Source: an uncultured Alphaproteobacteria bacterium (lineage in GTDB: Bacteria > Pseudomonadota > Alphaproteobacteria > HIMB59 > GCA-002718135). Taken from it: a stretch of DNA of 64,000 nucleotides. Below, in pieces: positions 54,549 to 64,000 of the stretch. Where the stretch lies: contig CACJTT010000002.1 of the NCBI GenBank assembly GCA_902596365.1, positions 24,001 to 88,000 of the forward strand, written 5' to 3'. The notes below the pieces were generated by a model. That model was not told where the DNA came from and did not search any database. It was given only the letters and a program-made list of their open reading frames with translations. Position 1 is the first letter of the stretch, and the number at the start of each line of letters is the position of its first letter. Both the position numbers and the translations under genes were made by a program.

Positions 54549-55526
54549 ATGAAAATATTAATTACAGGCGCAGACGGATTTATTGGCTCCCACCTTTCTG
54601 AAATGTTAATTAAGAAAAATTTTGATGTAAGATTGTTAATTCAATATAACTCAAATGGAAATTTAGGAAATTTAGAAAATTCTAAATATATATCAAATAA
54701 AAACATAGTATTTGGAGATATAAGAGATCAAGAATTTTGTAATAATCTTACTAAAGAAGTAAATATTATTTTTAATCTTGCGGCATTGATTGCAATTCCT
54801 TATTCTTACCAAGCAATAAGTAGTTATATTGACACAAATGTTATTGGAACAATGAATCTGTGCAATAGCGCTTTAAAAAACAACATTGATTATTTTTATC
54901 AAATTTCTACTAGTGAAGTGTATGGTTCTGCACAATATGTTCCAATTGATGAGTTACACCCTCTTAAACCTCAATCACCATATAGTGCAAGCAAAATTGC
55001 GTCAGATAATATAGCGCTTAGTTATTTTTATTCATTTAATTTGCCAGTATCAGTAATTAGACCATTTAATAATTATGGCCCAAGACAATCATTAAGGGCT
55101 GTAATACCAACTATAATTACTCAAATTGCTTTAGGTTCAAAAAAAATTAAATTAGGCAAAACAGATACATCTAGAGATTTTAATTTTGTTGAAGATACTG
55201 CAAATTTTTTTATAGAAATTATTGGTAATGAAAAATTAATTGGTCAAACAATTAATTTTGGAACTGGCAATGAAGTAAAGGTTTTTGATATTGCAAAAAA
55301 AATTATGCAAATAATGAATTGTAATATTGATATAGAATTGGATGAAAATAGATTAAGACCTGAAAATTCAGAAGTATCAAGATTGTGTTGTGATAATTCT
55401 CTTATGAAGAGTTTAGTTGATTTTCAGCATCAATATAATATTGATAGTGGATTAAAAAAAACTGTTGAATGGTTTCAAGATAACAAAGAAGTTTTTACAA
55501 ATAAATTTGATATATATAACAAATAG
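54549..55526 (+). CDS. NAD-dependent SDR, LegB/GDP-mannose dehydratase-like 4,6-dehydratase
   Basis: A 325-residue extended SDR. It has the Rossmann loop ITGADGFIGSHL, the STSEVYG segment with the catalytic threonine/serine, YSASK with the catalytic tyrosine and lysine, and RPFNNYGPRQSLRAVIPTIITQI, which is very like LegB-type UDP-GlcNAc 4,6-dehydratases, as is the later RLRPENSEVSRLCCDNS. It probably makes a 4-keto-6-deoxy sugar for a legionaminic-type or other aminosugar pathway. The start is the ATG after an in-frame TTG. It stands alone between two tRNA genes. Confidence 0.85.
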   Translation: MKILITGADGFIGSHLSEMLIKKNFDVRLLIQYNSNGNLGNLENSKYISNKNIVFGDIRDQEFCNNLTKEVNIIFNLAALIAIPYSYQAISSYIDTNVIGTMNLCNSALKNNIDYFYQISTSEVYGSAQYVPIDELHPLKPQSPYSASKIASDNIALSYFYSFNLPVSVIRPFNNYGPRQSLRAVIPTIITQIALGSKKIKLGKTDTSRDFNFVEDTANFFIEIIGNEKLIGQTINFGTGNEVKVFDIAKKIMQIMNCNIDIELDENRLRPENSEVSRLCCDNSLMKSLVDFQHQYNIDSGLKKTVEWFQDNKEVFTNKFDIYNK

Positions 55527-55586
55527 TTTTTTTTAATTTAAAATCTCTTGTGTTTTAATAATATTCATAATATTAGAATTCAATAT

Positions 55587-55663
<77 letters not shown>

Positions 55664-55681
55664 AATTAATTATTATAATTA

Positions 55682-56737
55682 ATGAATAAAAACATATTAA
55701 TAACCGGTGCCTCTGGTTGGTTAGGTTTAAACTTAATTAATGCTTTTTTAAATGGTATTGATTTATACCCTGAGACTCAAAACTTAGATAATGAAGTAGA
55801 AATTACTGTTTTTGTTCCAAAAAATGAAGAAAGAAAACTTAAAGAAAATTTTGGGAACAAAATAAATTATTATTTCGGTGATATTACAAATAAACTAGAT
55901 TGTGAAAGATTTTTAAATCAGTTTGATAAATTTGATTTATTTCATTTAGCAGGTATTATTCATCCTAGTAAAATAAATAAATTATTTGAAATTAATTTTC
56001 AAGGAACTAAAAATATACTTTCAAATTGTAATTCCAATAATTGTAATAAATTTATATATATTTCTTCAAATTCTCCCTTTGGGGTAAATCATAATAGAGC
56101 TAAGCCTTTTGATGAAAGCTCTTCTTATAGGCCATATTTAAATTATGGAAAATCAAAACAAAAAGCTGAAGAAGCTGTAAAAAAATTTTGTGCAAGATCA
56201 AATGTAAAATATTTTATTATTAGACCTACTTGGTTTTATGGACCATTTCATCCAGAAAGGCAAAATCTTTTTTTTAAAATGATAATTAGTGGAAAAGTCC
56301 CTATTGTTGGTAATGGCAGTAACTTAAGATCTATGACAAACACAGAAAATTTATCATATGCACTTATTTTAATATGGAAAAATACAAAAATTCAAAATGA
56401 AATTTTTTGGATAGCTGATGAAAATCCTTATGAGTATATATATATTATTAATACAGTAAGAGAGATATTATCTAAAAATTTTAATAAAAAAATAACTTAT
56501 AAAAGTTTAAATCTTCCAAATATATCAAGCAAGATAGCTTACTTTGTTGACTATGTTCTTCAAAAATTGAATTTGTACAACAGTAAAATTCATGTTTTAT
56601 CTGAATTAAATAAAGATATATTTTGCTCATCTTCAAAAGCTTATAAGGTCCTTGGCTATAAACCTAAAATCAATTTGCACAATGGTCTTATAAGAAACTT
56701 TGAATGGATGTATAAAAAAATAAATAAAAATGGGTAA
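55682..56737 (+). CDS. NAD-dependent epimerase/dehydratase (extended SDR)
   Basis: A 351-residue SDR with the Rossmann loop ITGASGWLGLNL, the ISSNSPFG strand and the YGKSK catalytic pair, plus a C-terminal region with RPTWFYGPFHPERQNLF. It acts on a nucleotide-linked or other sugar; the substrate is unknown. It overlaps the next SDR by 8 nt, suggesting a two-step conversion. It begins 18 nt after the initiator tRNA gene. Confidence 0.82.
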   Translation: MNKNILITGASGWLGLNLINAFLNGIDLYPETQNLDNEVEITVFVPKNEERKLKENFGNKINYYFGDITNKLDCERFLNQFDKFDLFHLAGIIHPSKINKLFEINFQGTKNILSNCNSNNCNKFIYISSNSPFGVNHNRAKPFDESSSYRPYLNYGKSKQKAEEAVKKFCARSNVKYFIIRPTWFYGPFHPERQNLFFKMIISGKVPIVGNGSNLRSMTNTENLSYALILIWKNTKIQNEIFWIADENPYEYIYIINTVREILSKNFNKKITYKSLNLPNISSKIAYFVDYVLQKLNLYNSKIHVLSELNKDIFCSSSKAYKVLGYKPKINLHNGLIRNFEWMYKKINKNG

Positions 56738-57782
56738 TCATTTAGTTACAGGTTCATCTGGGTACTTAGGCAGTAACATTGTTAATGATCTAATAAAAAA
56801 AAATGAAGACGTTGTTTCTTTTGATATTATAGAAGATGAAAAAATAAAAAAAATATCAAAATTTTACAAAATTGACATCAATGATTTTGAAAATCTTGAA
56901 AAAATTTTTAAAGATAATTCTATAGATTATATTCATCATAATGCTGCTCTAGTACCTTTAACTAGAAAAAATTCAGATTACTTGAAAATAAATCACATTG
57001 GCACTAAAAATCTATTAAATTTGGCTAGTAAATATAAAGTAAAACATTTCAGTCACATGAGTTCATCAGCTATTTTTGGAAACAAAAATTACTTAGACAA
57101 TTTAGTCAACACTGAAAATTATAACCCTATAGGCGATTATGGATATTCTAAATATTGTGCTGAGATTGAAGTTTTAAAAGCTTTTTGCGATAATACTAAT
57201 CTTATTAATTCAATTTCTATAATTAGACCAAGACCAGTTATTGGCAGGGGCAGGTTGGGTATTTTTCAGATACTATTTGATTGGATTGATAGTAATTGCA
57301 ATATACCGATAATTGGTAACGGTCAAAATCGCTTTCAATTTGCACATGTTGATGATCTATCTCAGGTAAGTATTGAAACAGCTATGAAAGAAATAAGTGG
57401 AATTTTTAATATAGGTACAGATAGGTATACAAATTTAAAAAATGATCTTGAATTATTTTTAAAAGAAATACATTCAGACGCAAAAATTGTAAGTTTAAAT
57501 AAGTCTGTAGTAATAAATATTCTTAAAATGCTTGATAAAGTAAATTTATCACCTTTAAGCGTCTGGCATTATACGTCTTATGGCTGGGATTTTTTCTATG
57601 ATTTAGATAGAACATATAAAGTTTTAGATTGGCGCCCAAAATATTCTAATGTTGAAATGTTAGTAGAGTCTTATAATGATTATAAAAAGAATAAACATAA
57701 TAAATATTATTATAACTCGCCACACAGAAAAAAAGTAAAACAGAGAAGTCTTCAAATGGCAAAATATCTATTTAAAAAATGA
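56730..57782 (+). CDS. NAD-dependent epimerase/dehydratase (extended SDR)
   Basis: A 350-residue SDR with TGSSGYLGSN at residues 7-16, the SHMSSSAIFG strand, YGYSK with the catalytic tyrosine and lysine, and RPRPVIGRGRLG. The C-terminal third has a longer basic segment than usual (HKKKVKQRS-like, here HRKKVKQRSLQM). It is the second of an overlapping SDR pair and overlaps the following small membrane gene by 4 nt. Confidence 0.82.
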   Translation: MGNHLVTGSSGYLGSNIVNDLIKKNEDVVSFDIIEDEKIKKISKFYKIDINDFENLEKIFKDNSIDYIHHNAALVPLTRKNSDYLKINHIGTKNLLNLASKYKVKHFSHMSSSAIFGNKNYLDNLVNTENYNPIGDYGYSKYCAEIEVLKAFCDNTNLINSISIIRPRPVIGRGRLGIFQILFDWIDSNCNIPIIGNGQNRFQFAHVDDLSQVSIETAMKEISGIFNIGTDRYTNLKNDLELFLKEIHSDAKIVSLNKSVVINILKMLDKVNLSPLSVWHYTSYGWDFFYDLDRTYKVLDWRPKYSNVEMLVESYNDYKKNKHNKYYYNSPHRKKVKQRSLQMAKYLFKK

Positions 57783-58270
57783 AATTATATAATTTAATTA
57801 TTTTTATTTTGATTTTTCACTTTACTTTAATTATTAAAAGATCAATTTTTCCAAATAATATATTTTTTTACGAAAGTATTATCCTTTTACTTTTTTTCTC
57901 TATTTTATTATTTATTATTACTAATTTTGGTTTTTTAATCACAAAACTTAATTTTGCTAACAATCTTAAATCTGTATTATTATTTTTTTTTATAAATTAT
58001 TCATTTTTGATTACCTTGCCAACTTTATCGAATAGGTCCATTTCAGTTTTTTTATTAAATTATATTGAGGAAAATGAAAAAAATTTATTGCAAGAAAGTA
58101 AATTAATTAATGATTATATTCATAAAACTATGCCTATAAAACAAAGAATTAATGAGCAGTTGATTATAAAAAATATAAGTAAAGAAGGTACAAAATATAA
58201 AATTACTGAAAGGGGAAGACTTACAATCAAATTGATGCGTTTTTTAGAGAATTTATACTCAGTGAATTGA
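57779..58270 (+). CDS. Membrane protein, 163 aa, with possible winged-helix-like tail; unknown
   Basis: A 163-residue protein with about three membrane helices in its first 100 residues and a basic, cytosolic tail (INEQLIIKNISKEGTKYKITERGRLTIKLMRFLENLY) whose pattern of helix, turn and ITERGR strand looks like a winged-helix domain. I do not recognise the family. It is embedded between an SDR gene and the UbiA gene with 4-nt and 1-nt overlaps, so it is probably a partner of the prenyltransferase step. Confidence 0.6.
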   Translation: MKLYNLIIFILIFHFTLIIKRSIFPNNIFFYESIILLLFFSILLFIITNFGFLITKLNFANNLKSVLLFFFINYSFLITLPTLSNRSISVFLLNYIEENEKNLLQESKLINDYIHKTMPIKQRINEQLIIKNISKEGTKYKITERGRLTIKLMRFLENLYSVN

Positions 58271-59106
58271 TGTTTATTCATTTAATTAGATATAAACACA
58301 CATTAAAAAATCTAATTATATTCGTCCCTCTTTTTTTTAGTAAAAATATATTAATATTTAATGATTTTCTAAACTTAATTTTATACTTTATATCTTTTTG
58401 CTTAGCTTCTTTTTCTATTTATATAATGAATGATTTATTTGATATAAATCAAGATAAGCAAAACCCTCAAAAAAAAGATAGAATTTTAGCTTCTGGAAAA
58501 TTAAATAAAAATACTGCTGTATTTATTGCAATATCATTATTTGCTATTAATATATTTTTTTTATACTTCATTAATAATATTCATTTTAGTATATTGATCT
58601 TAATATACTATTCTCTAAATCTAATTTATTCTACTATAATTAAAAAAATTATATTTTTAGATATCTTACTATTATGCCTATTCTATATTATTAGATTAAT
58701 ATCGGGTCATTTAGCAATTAATTTAGATATCAGCTTTGATATAGTTATAATTTTATTTATTTCAGTATCTATTATTGGTTTTGGTAAGAGATACTCAGAT
58801 TTTGAATATAGTATTTATTATAATAAATTAACTAAGTTAAATATATTAAATGTTATTTACACATTAACTTTTATTTTGATTTGTTATTATATTTATTTTT
58901 CTTTTTCAGATAGAACTATAGTTAAATATGGTAGTGATTTTCAATTTACTTTATTACCATTTATATTTGGTTTATTGATGTATTTTTTGGCTTTAAAATT
59001 AAATAAATTTAGAGATCCTATAGATATATTTACTAAAGATTTTAAAATAATAATTAGTTGTCTTTTATATTTTTTAATTTGTTTTATTACTGTTTATATT
59101 TTTTAA
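58270..59106 (+). CDS. UbiA-type prenyltransferase (decaprenyl-phosphate phosphoribosyltransferase-like)
   Basis: A 278-residue integral membrane prenyltransferase. The first aspartate-rich motif is NDLFDINQDKQN, followed by KKDRILASGKL, which is the form seen in decaprenylphosphoryl-5-phosphoribose synthase; a second acidic region lies in GKRYSDFEYSIYYNKLTK. The ATG at 58270 overlaps the previous stop (TGATG). With the SDR pair just upstream it could make a lipid-linked pentose donor; a role with another phosphorylated sugar is possible. Confidence 0.75.
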   Translation: MFIHLIRYKHTLKNLIIFVPLFFSKNILIFNDFLNLILYFISFCLASFSIYIMNDLFDINQDKQNPQKKDRILASGKLNKNTAVFIAISLFAINIFFLYFINNIHFSILILIYYSLNLIYSTIIKKIIFLDILLLCLFYIIRLISGHLAINLDISFDIVIILFISVSIIGFGKRYSDFEYSIYYNKLTKLNILNVIYTLTFILICYYIYFSFSDRTIVKYGSDFQFTLLPFIFGLLMYFLALKLNKFRDPIDIFTKDFKIIISCLLYFLICFITVYIF

Positions 59107-59109
59107 TTT

Positions 59110-60960
59110 ATGTATAAAAAAAATAGCACATCTTATTATGGATATATTTTTCTATTTTTAATATTTTTTAATCATAGCGTTTTCAACCTAAATCTACTAC
59201 CTTTGTCATATAAGATTATTTTATTTTTATTTATATTATTTTTAAGTATTTATAGAGATATAAAGTTACCCTATTTTAACTATTTTAAAATAGAAAATAA
59301 ACTAAATTATATTTCTATTTTAATTTTTTTTCTTATTTCTATTCCTTCAATTTATGTGCAATATTTAACTTTCAATAATGATTTTAATTGGGGTGGTGAC
59401 CACAGGGATCATATACAATGGTCTCTTGTTAACATAGAATTTTGGATATCTAGTATTTTCTCAGACAGAAATGATTTTAATTTAATAAACAATAAAAGTT
59501 TATTCTCTATATTTTTTAGTTCACGCTTGTTTTTATTAATATGTTTTTTCTTTTTTCTTTTTTCTATTTTTAAATTAAATTTAAAAACTATATTTTTATT
59601 ACCAATATTTTTATTTTTTTTCTTAATCTCTTACTATGAAAATATAATTACTGCCACACCTCAGGCAACTTACTTTATTACAATTCCAATCAATTTTATT
59701 CTTTATTTTTTCAATTATGAATTAATGAGTAGTATTAGTATAATTAATTTTTTAAGTATTCCGTTTTGGTTATTTTTTTTAAGACCATGCTTCATAGGCA
59801 GGTGGCCCGATTTATACATTTTGCCTTTTGCTTTGCTTATTTACTGGCAATCTGAGATACTGTATTTTGTAAATTTTGGCTTTATTGAAGCCTGGAGTTT
59901 AATTTTTTTATTTACCTCATTTGAGCTAATTTTAAAAAAAGGTAGAAAGCATGCAGATATTTGTTGCATTTTATTAGGTATTGGAGCTTGTTTTAAGCCT
60001 CCAATAGGTCTTTTTTTACCTTTATTTCTTATTTATGGTTTTAATTTTAGAAACATTTTTAAAAATTCTTCATTATTATTATCTTTTTTTATAAGTTTTT
60101 TCTCTCTGCAAATATTTTCAAAGTTAAGAGAAATTAATAATTGGAGATGGTCTCCTATTCAATTTGAAAATTATAGTTTTTTTAGTTTTAAAGCTGAATC
60201 ATTTTATAAATGGAAATATAGAATTGATGATTGGCAACTTTATTTCATCATTTCAATCTTAATTTGTTTAATTATAATAATTACAAATCTATTTTTAAAA
60301 AAAAATAAAAATTTATATATTTTTCTTCTGACCTCTTCATTAGTTCTCTTTTCGGTTTATTTTTTTAATACAAAATTAATAAGTTATTTTTTATGGTTAA
60401 GGTATTATATCTATTTTGTTATACCTATTTTTTCAATTTTATTTTTTTTAAATTATAAAAACTCAAATATCATTCACGTATTTTTAAGTGTCCTAATTAT
60501 TTTATTTTCTTCCATAAATTTATCTAATTGGTCACATGTAAATCGTGAAAATCTATATGAAATGAATAATTCTGGACAAGATGCAGGCCCTATTTTCATA
60601 GGTATAAAAAACATAATTAACGAAAATAAAAAATTACTTAGTGATAATTCTATTAAAAGTGTTTTAATAAGTAGATATTTCCACTGGATATATAGAGTGC
60701 CAAATTATTTATTTACTGATATTGCAATAAATGTTGGTCCTAAAGATATTTTAATTTGTGAATGTGAAAATAATAAAGCAATTGTAAATTTCTTTCCTAG
60801 CAAAAATAATTTTTTTAATAATAAGGATGAATCAAGATTTATTAAAGAAAATCAAGATTTAAAAAATATATGCATGCAGAAGATGAAACTAACATGCAAA
60901 AATAATATATATATAAAAAATCAAAATGGTAATATTATTACTATATTGGGTATTTATTAA
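59110..60960 (+). CDS. Large multi-helix membrane protein, putative GT-C transferase
   Basis: A 616-residue protein with about twelve membrane helices and a soluble C-terminal part of about 130 residues. Between the second and third helices lies WGGDHRDHIQWS, an acidic loop like those of GT-C enzymes, and a later WSPIQFENYSFFSF segment. It probably transfers a sugar from a lipid carrier in the periplasm. No exact family recognised. GC content is among the lowest in the window. Confidence 0.6.
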   Translation: MYKKNSTSYYGYIFLFLIFFNHSVFNLNLLPLSYKIILFLFILFLSIYRDIKLPYFNYFKIENKLNYISILIFFLISIPSIYVQYLTFNNDFNWGGDHRDHIQWSLVNIEFWISSIFSDRNDFNLINNKSLFSIFFSSRLFLLICFFFFLFSIFKLNLKTIFLLPIFLFFFLISYYENIITATPQATYFITIPINFILYFFNYELMSSISIINFLSIPFWLFFLRPCFIGRWPDLYILPFALLIYWQSEILYFVNFGFIEAWSLIFLFTSFELILKKGRKHADICCILLGIGACFKPPIGLFLPLFLIYGFNFRNIFKNSSLLLSFFISFFSLQIFSKLREINNWRWSPIQFENYSFFSFKAESFYKWKYRIDDWQLYFIISILICLIIIITNLFLKKNKNLYIFLLTSSLVLFSVYFFNTKLISYFLWLRYYIYFVIPIFSILFFLNYKNSNIIHVFLSVLIILFSSINLSNWSHVNRENLYEMNNSGQDAGPIFIGIKNIINENKKLLSDNSIKSVLISRYFHWIYRVPNYLFTDIAINVGPKDILICECENNKAIVNFFPSKNNFFNNKDESRFIKENQDLKNICMQKMKLTCKNNIYIKNQNGNIITILGIY

Positions 60961-60962
60961 AT

Positions 60963-61658
60963 ATGTTCAAAATAATCGTTTTAATTCCTTGTCTTAATGA
61001 AGAAAAAACAATTGGCTTATGTATAGAGGAAGCCTTAGATGCTATTAAAATCTCAAATTACAAAGCTGAAATAATTGTGGTTGATAATGGATCAACTGAT
61101 GGAACTAAACAAATTGTCAAATCATATAATGTCAAGTTGCTAGATAGTACTCAGTCAAATCGATATGGATATGGTGCAAACATACAGTATGGAATTGCTA
61201 ACTCGAATGCTGATTTTATTTTTTATGCTGATAGTGATTTTTCTTATCCCTTTAGTTATTTTGAACAATTTATCTCCAAATTTTTTTTGAAAGATGAAGA
61301 TATTGATATTGTTATTGGAAACAGATTTAATAGTAACATGCAAAAAAATGCTATGCCTTTTTTGCATAGATATTTTGGAACTCCGGTATTAACTTTTATT
61401 GCTAACATAATTCATAATTTAAATATTAAAGATGTTCATTCAGGAATGAGGGCAATAAAAGTTAATAAATTTATACAATTAGGTTGTAATTCAGATGGAA
61501 TGGAATTTGCAATTGAAATGCTTATAAAGGCAAGAAAACAAAATCTTAATATCGTAAATTGTGATATTAATTTTAGAAGAGATTTACGAGGACGTGAATC
61601 TCATTTAAGAACGTGGAGAGATGGTTGGAAAATTTTAAAATATATATTTTCTAATTAA
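60963..61658 (+). CDS. Glycosyltransferase family 2 (dolichyl-phosphate mannosyltransferase-like)
   Basis: A 231-residue GT2 enzyme: VLIPCLNEEKTIGLCIEEAL, VVDNGSTDGTKQIV, the DSDFSYP acidic segment in place of DxD, and the HSGMRAIKV and RRDLRGRESHLRTWRDGWKIL stretch characteristic of polyprenyl-phosphate hexosyltransferases. No C-terminal membrane anchor is present. It likely charges the lipid carrier used by the neighbouring GT-C proteins. It overlaps convergent 61635-62747 by 24 nt. Confidence 0.88.
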   Translation: MFKIIVLIPCLNEEKTIGLCIEEALDAIKISNYKAEIIVVDNGSTDGTKQIVKSYNVKLLDSTQSNRYGYGANIQYGIANSNADFIFYADSDFSYPFSYFEQFISKFFLKDEDIDIVIGNRFNSNMQKNAMPFLHRYFGTPVLTFIANIIHNLNIKDVHSGMRAIKVNKFIQLGCNSDGMEFAIEMLIKARKQNLNIVNCDINFRRDLRGRESHLRTWRDGWKILKYIFSN

Positions 61659-62747
61659 TTTATGTTTAATTGAAATAATGCCTATAAATGCAAGTATTGC
61701 CATCGGTATTAAAATAACAAGTCTATATCTCCAATCATAATCGATCCATGTTAATGCAAAAAAGTTTGCAAAAGAGATAATTGTCACAAACATAGTTAAA
61801 ATTATTTTTTTAAAATCTTCATTCATTGATTTTGAATTAAGAATAGCAAGAATTCCAAAAAAATACATTGGTGTATACATTAATAGGTTGTACAAATTAT
61901 GATAAAAGCTAAATTTTAAATCAACATACTTAAAAAAATAAATATACTTGTAGCAATATAATAAAATATAGTTTTTTAATTCTGCAGATCCTTCAGTAGC
62001 TAAATAAGGTCTTTCATGTATGATATAACCAGCTTCTGCAAATCGTTTTAGAAGATTTAATGTATATATATCAAATTTAATATCATAAATTAAAAAATGT
62101 ATTATAATTGTGCCAATTATTCCCATAAAAATATTTATTAAAAAAATTAAAATTAATTTGAAAAAAATGTTAAATTTAAAAAAATTCAAAAATACAATTT
62201 GAAGAAAAATAAATAAAACTACTAATCCCGTATTTTTTAAGAATAAAGAAATTATTAAAAGAATAAAAAAAATAAAAAAATTTTTTTTTAAAAAATTATA
62301 TAAAATAAAAAAAAAATTAATAGCAAAAATAAAATCTGGTAATGGAAAAGATAACCATAATAAAAAATCATAATTCAAAAAAAGAAAATAAGTTAGTACA
62401 AATAAAAGAATTAATTGCTGATCATCTTTAAATAGATTTTTTATGATGTTATTAAATATTAGTAAAAAAAATATATTTATTGTTATGTATATATATTGCC
62501 AATTTTCAGAAATTTTATAAGCAAAAAAGTAAATGTAATGATTTATAATAAATGTAAAACCTTGAAAGCCTTTTTTTTGAAATAAAAATAAAACTGTTTC
62601 AAAAAAATCCAAATTAAGATCTAAGCTTTCTCTTACCCAACTAAGATTTCTTAAAACATCACTAGATGAATTTATGCCTAATATTGACAAGAAAATAATG
62701 GGTATTACTAGTATTAATGAAAATAATAAATTTTTGCTAATATTCAT
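61635..62747 (-). CDS. Multi-helix membrane protein, putative glycosyltransferase
   Basis: A 370-residue protein with about nine membrane helices. An early extracytoplasmic loop with RNLSWVRESLDLNLDF, rich in charged residues, and the overall layout fit GT-C-like enzymes or polymerase-type glycan membrane proteins, but no decisive motif is seen. It is the only minus-strand gene in the island and the last before the rRNA operon. It ends within the GT2 gene on the opposite strand. Confidence 0.55.
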   Translation of the reverse strand: MNISKNLLFSLILVIPIIFLSILGINSSSDVLRNLSWVRESLDLNLDFFETVLFLFQKKGFQGFTFIINHYIYFFAYKISENWQYIYITINIFFLLIFNNIIKNLFKDDQQLILLFVLTYFLFLNYDFLLWLSFPLPDFIFAINFFFILYNFLKKNFFIFFILLIISLFLKNTGLVVLFIFLQIVFLNFFKFNIFFKLILIFLINIFMGIIGTIIIHFLIYDIKFDIYTLNLLKRFAEAGYIIHERPYLATEGSAELKNYILLYCYKYIYFFKYVDLKFSFYHNLYNLLMYTPMYFFGILAILNSKSMNEDFKKIILTMFVTIISFANFFALTWIDYDWRYRLVILIPMAILAFIGIISIKHKLIRKYIF

Positions 62748-62983
62748 AAATAGGACGCTTTGTATTTCAATTTTTTTATTAACAAATTTTCGATTCTATA
62801 ATAAAAATATAATTTAAAGTGATTCAATGGCTGAAATCAAAGGAAAATTAAGGAAAAATTAATTTTTTTTAGGGTTTGACAAGGAAAATTAATAATATTA
62901 TAGCCACACTCTATTTTTTAAGTATTTTCTTAGAAAATATGTACTCCATTTTGCTAAAAGTAATTTTTCTTGATGGGATACTA

Positions 62984-62995
62984 TGCTCTTTAACA
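62984..62995 (+). promoter_or_regulatory. boxA antitermination site in rRNA leader
   Basis: TGCTCTTTAACA equals the boxA core of the E. coli rRNA leaders. It is bound by NusB/NusE in the nascent RNA so that polymerase passes through the untranslated operon. It is about 75 nt downstream of the predicted start site and 157 nt before mature 16S. Confidence 0.85.
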
Positions 62996-63015
62996 AGTTA
63001 ATAAGATAATAAAGA

Positions 63016-63072
63016 GATACGTAGACAACAATTCGTAATTTAAAAATTACGAACGTTAATGGAATACGTATC
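63016..63072 (+). repeat. Nested hairpin in rRNA leader
   Basis: GATACGTA (63016-63023) and TACGTATC (63065-63072) form an outer 8-bp stem enclosing a 9-bp inner stem (TTCGTAATT 63032-63040 with AATTACGAA 63045-63053). The arrangement could be a maturation or folding element of the pre-rRNA leader. It is followed by TTGAC-TTCG-GTCAA, a small hairpin with a stable tetraloop just before 16S. Confidence 0.6.
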
Positions 63073-63151
63073 AACAAATACTTTTGTTTATACAAGAAGT
63101 ATTCCGCTTTTAACGGTCGTTCCGTGAATTTTGACTTCGGTCAAGTTTACT

Positions 63152-64000
<849 letters not shown>

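Larger units (their letters stand above)
62748..63151 (+). promoter_or_regulatory. rRNA operon promoter and leader region
   Basis: This 404-bp gap lies between the last glycan gene and 16S rRNA. TTGACA at 62876-62881 with a 17-bp spacer and TATAGC at 62899-62904 form a near-consensus promoter, with transcription likely starting near 62911. Three copies of AAGGAAAATTAA-like sequence lie at 62840, 62850 and 62881. The transcript leader then carries boxA (62984-62995), a nested hairpin (63016-63072) and a TTCG-loop hairpin (63131-63144). No protein gene is supported here. Confidence 0.75.

Noticed and set aside
62898..63095. 65-codon minus-strand frame in the rRNA leader
   Set aside because: It overlaps the predicted rRNA promoter, boxA and hairpins, has no ribosome site, and its composition mirrors AT-rich noncoding DNA.

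Overview
The window is a contiguous piece of a very AT-rich, densely packed alphaproteobacterial chromosome. The lineage is shown by NDUFA12 and DUF2155 beside aat-accC-accB-aroQ, an RNase E with an acidic insertion in its S1 domain and a C-terminal GWW, a Suf-only iron-sulfur operon behind an Irr-like operator, an initiator tRNA with an A-U/G-C/G-C anticodon stem, and the partial 16S rRNA gene. Very low GC, many 1-4 nt gene overlaps, overlapping convergent genes and frequent TTG/GTG starts suggest a streamlined marine oligotroph. I would guess HIMB59/AEGEAN-169 or another SAR11-like group, but the sequence alone does not prove this.

Layout. (1) 1-9526, sugar catabolism: a BtpA/SgcQ protein (cut by the left edge), an M42 peptidase of SgcX/FrvX type and an FGGY kinase on +; a CUT1 ABC importer on - (Tat-exported binding protein plus two permeases, no ATPase in view); then a TIM-barrel isomerase and two PfkB kinases on +. 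A 10-bp hairpin separates the binding-protein gene from the permease genes. (2) 9545-19221, mixed housekeeping: a 58-aa membrane protein, HAD phosphatase, exonuclease I, UppP, a DapA-like aldolase, FxsA with an SbmA/BacA-like transporter, an AhpD-like protein, a 27-aa Arg/Lys-rich micro-ORF, a LysR regulator with Rpe, a stand-alone mannose-isomerase-type cupin with DUF6165, and a polyprenyl synthase. (3) 19336-40054, core genes: SppA-like peptidase, a 52-aa membrane protein, single-chain GlyRS, MFS, YgfZ, GT9, PyrC, NDUFA12, DUF2155, Aat, AccC, AccB, AroQ, two-domain Dcd, M48 protease, RNase E, PBP1A, RF2 (frame break in the position of the programmed frameshift), TyrRS, a hydrolase and MnmA. 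(4) 40135-45503, the sufBCDSTA operon behind a near-perfect inverted repeat resembling the Irr/ICE box.

(5) 45524-62747, an extremely AT-rich surface-glycan island of about 17 kb placed directly against the rRNA operon, as in the hypervariable region known from SAR11. It holds GT-C-like membrane enzymes, GT2 transferases, methyltransferases, a NeuB-like synthase without a SAF domain, a GT2 fused to a degenerate CMP-sugar-synthetase-like domain, an enolase-superfamily enzyme, a 2-hydroxyacid dehydrogenase, an intact NeuA, three SDR enzymes and a UbiA-type prenyltransferase. Two CAU tRNA genes (elongator Met-like and initiator fMet) flank one SDR gene inside it. (6) 62748-64000, the rRNA promoter, boxA antiterminator, leader hairpins and the 5' part of 16S rRNA.

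The most unusual parts are the 48551-54395 sub-cluster, which looks like a pathway for an uncommon CMP-activated keto-acid sugar, and the prfB recoding site, where GTT replaces the usual CTT slip codon (or a one-base assembly error imitates it).
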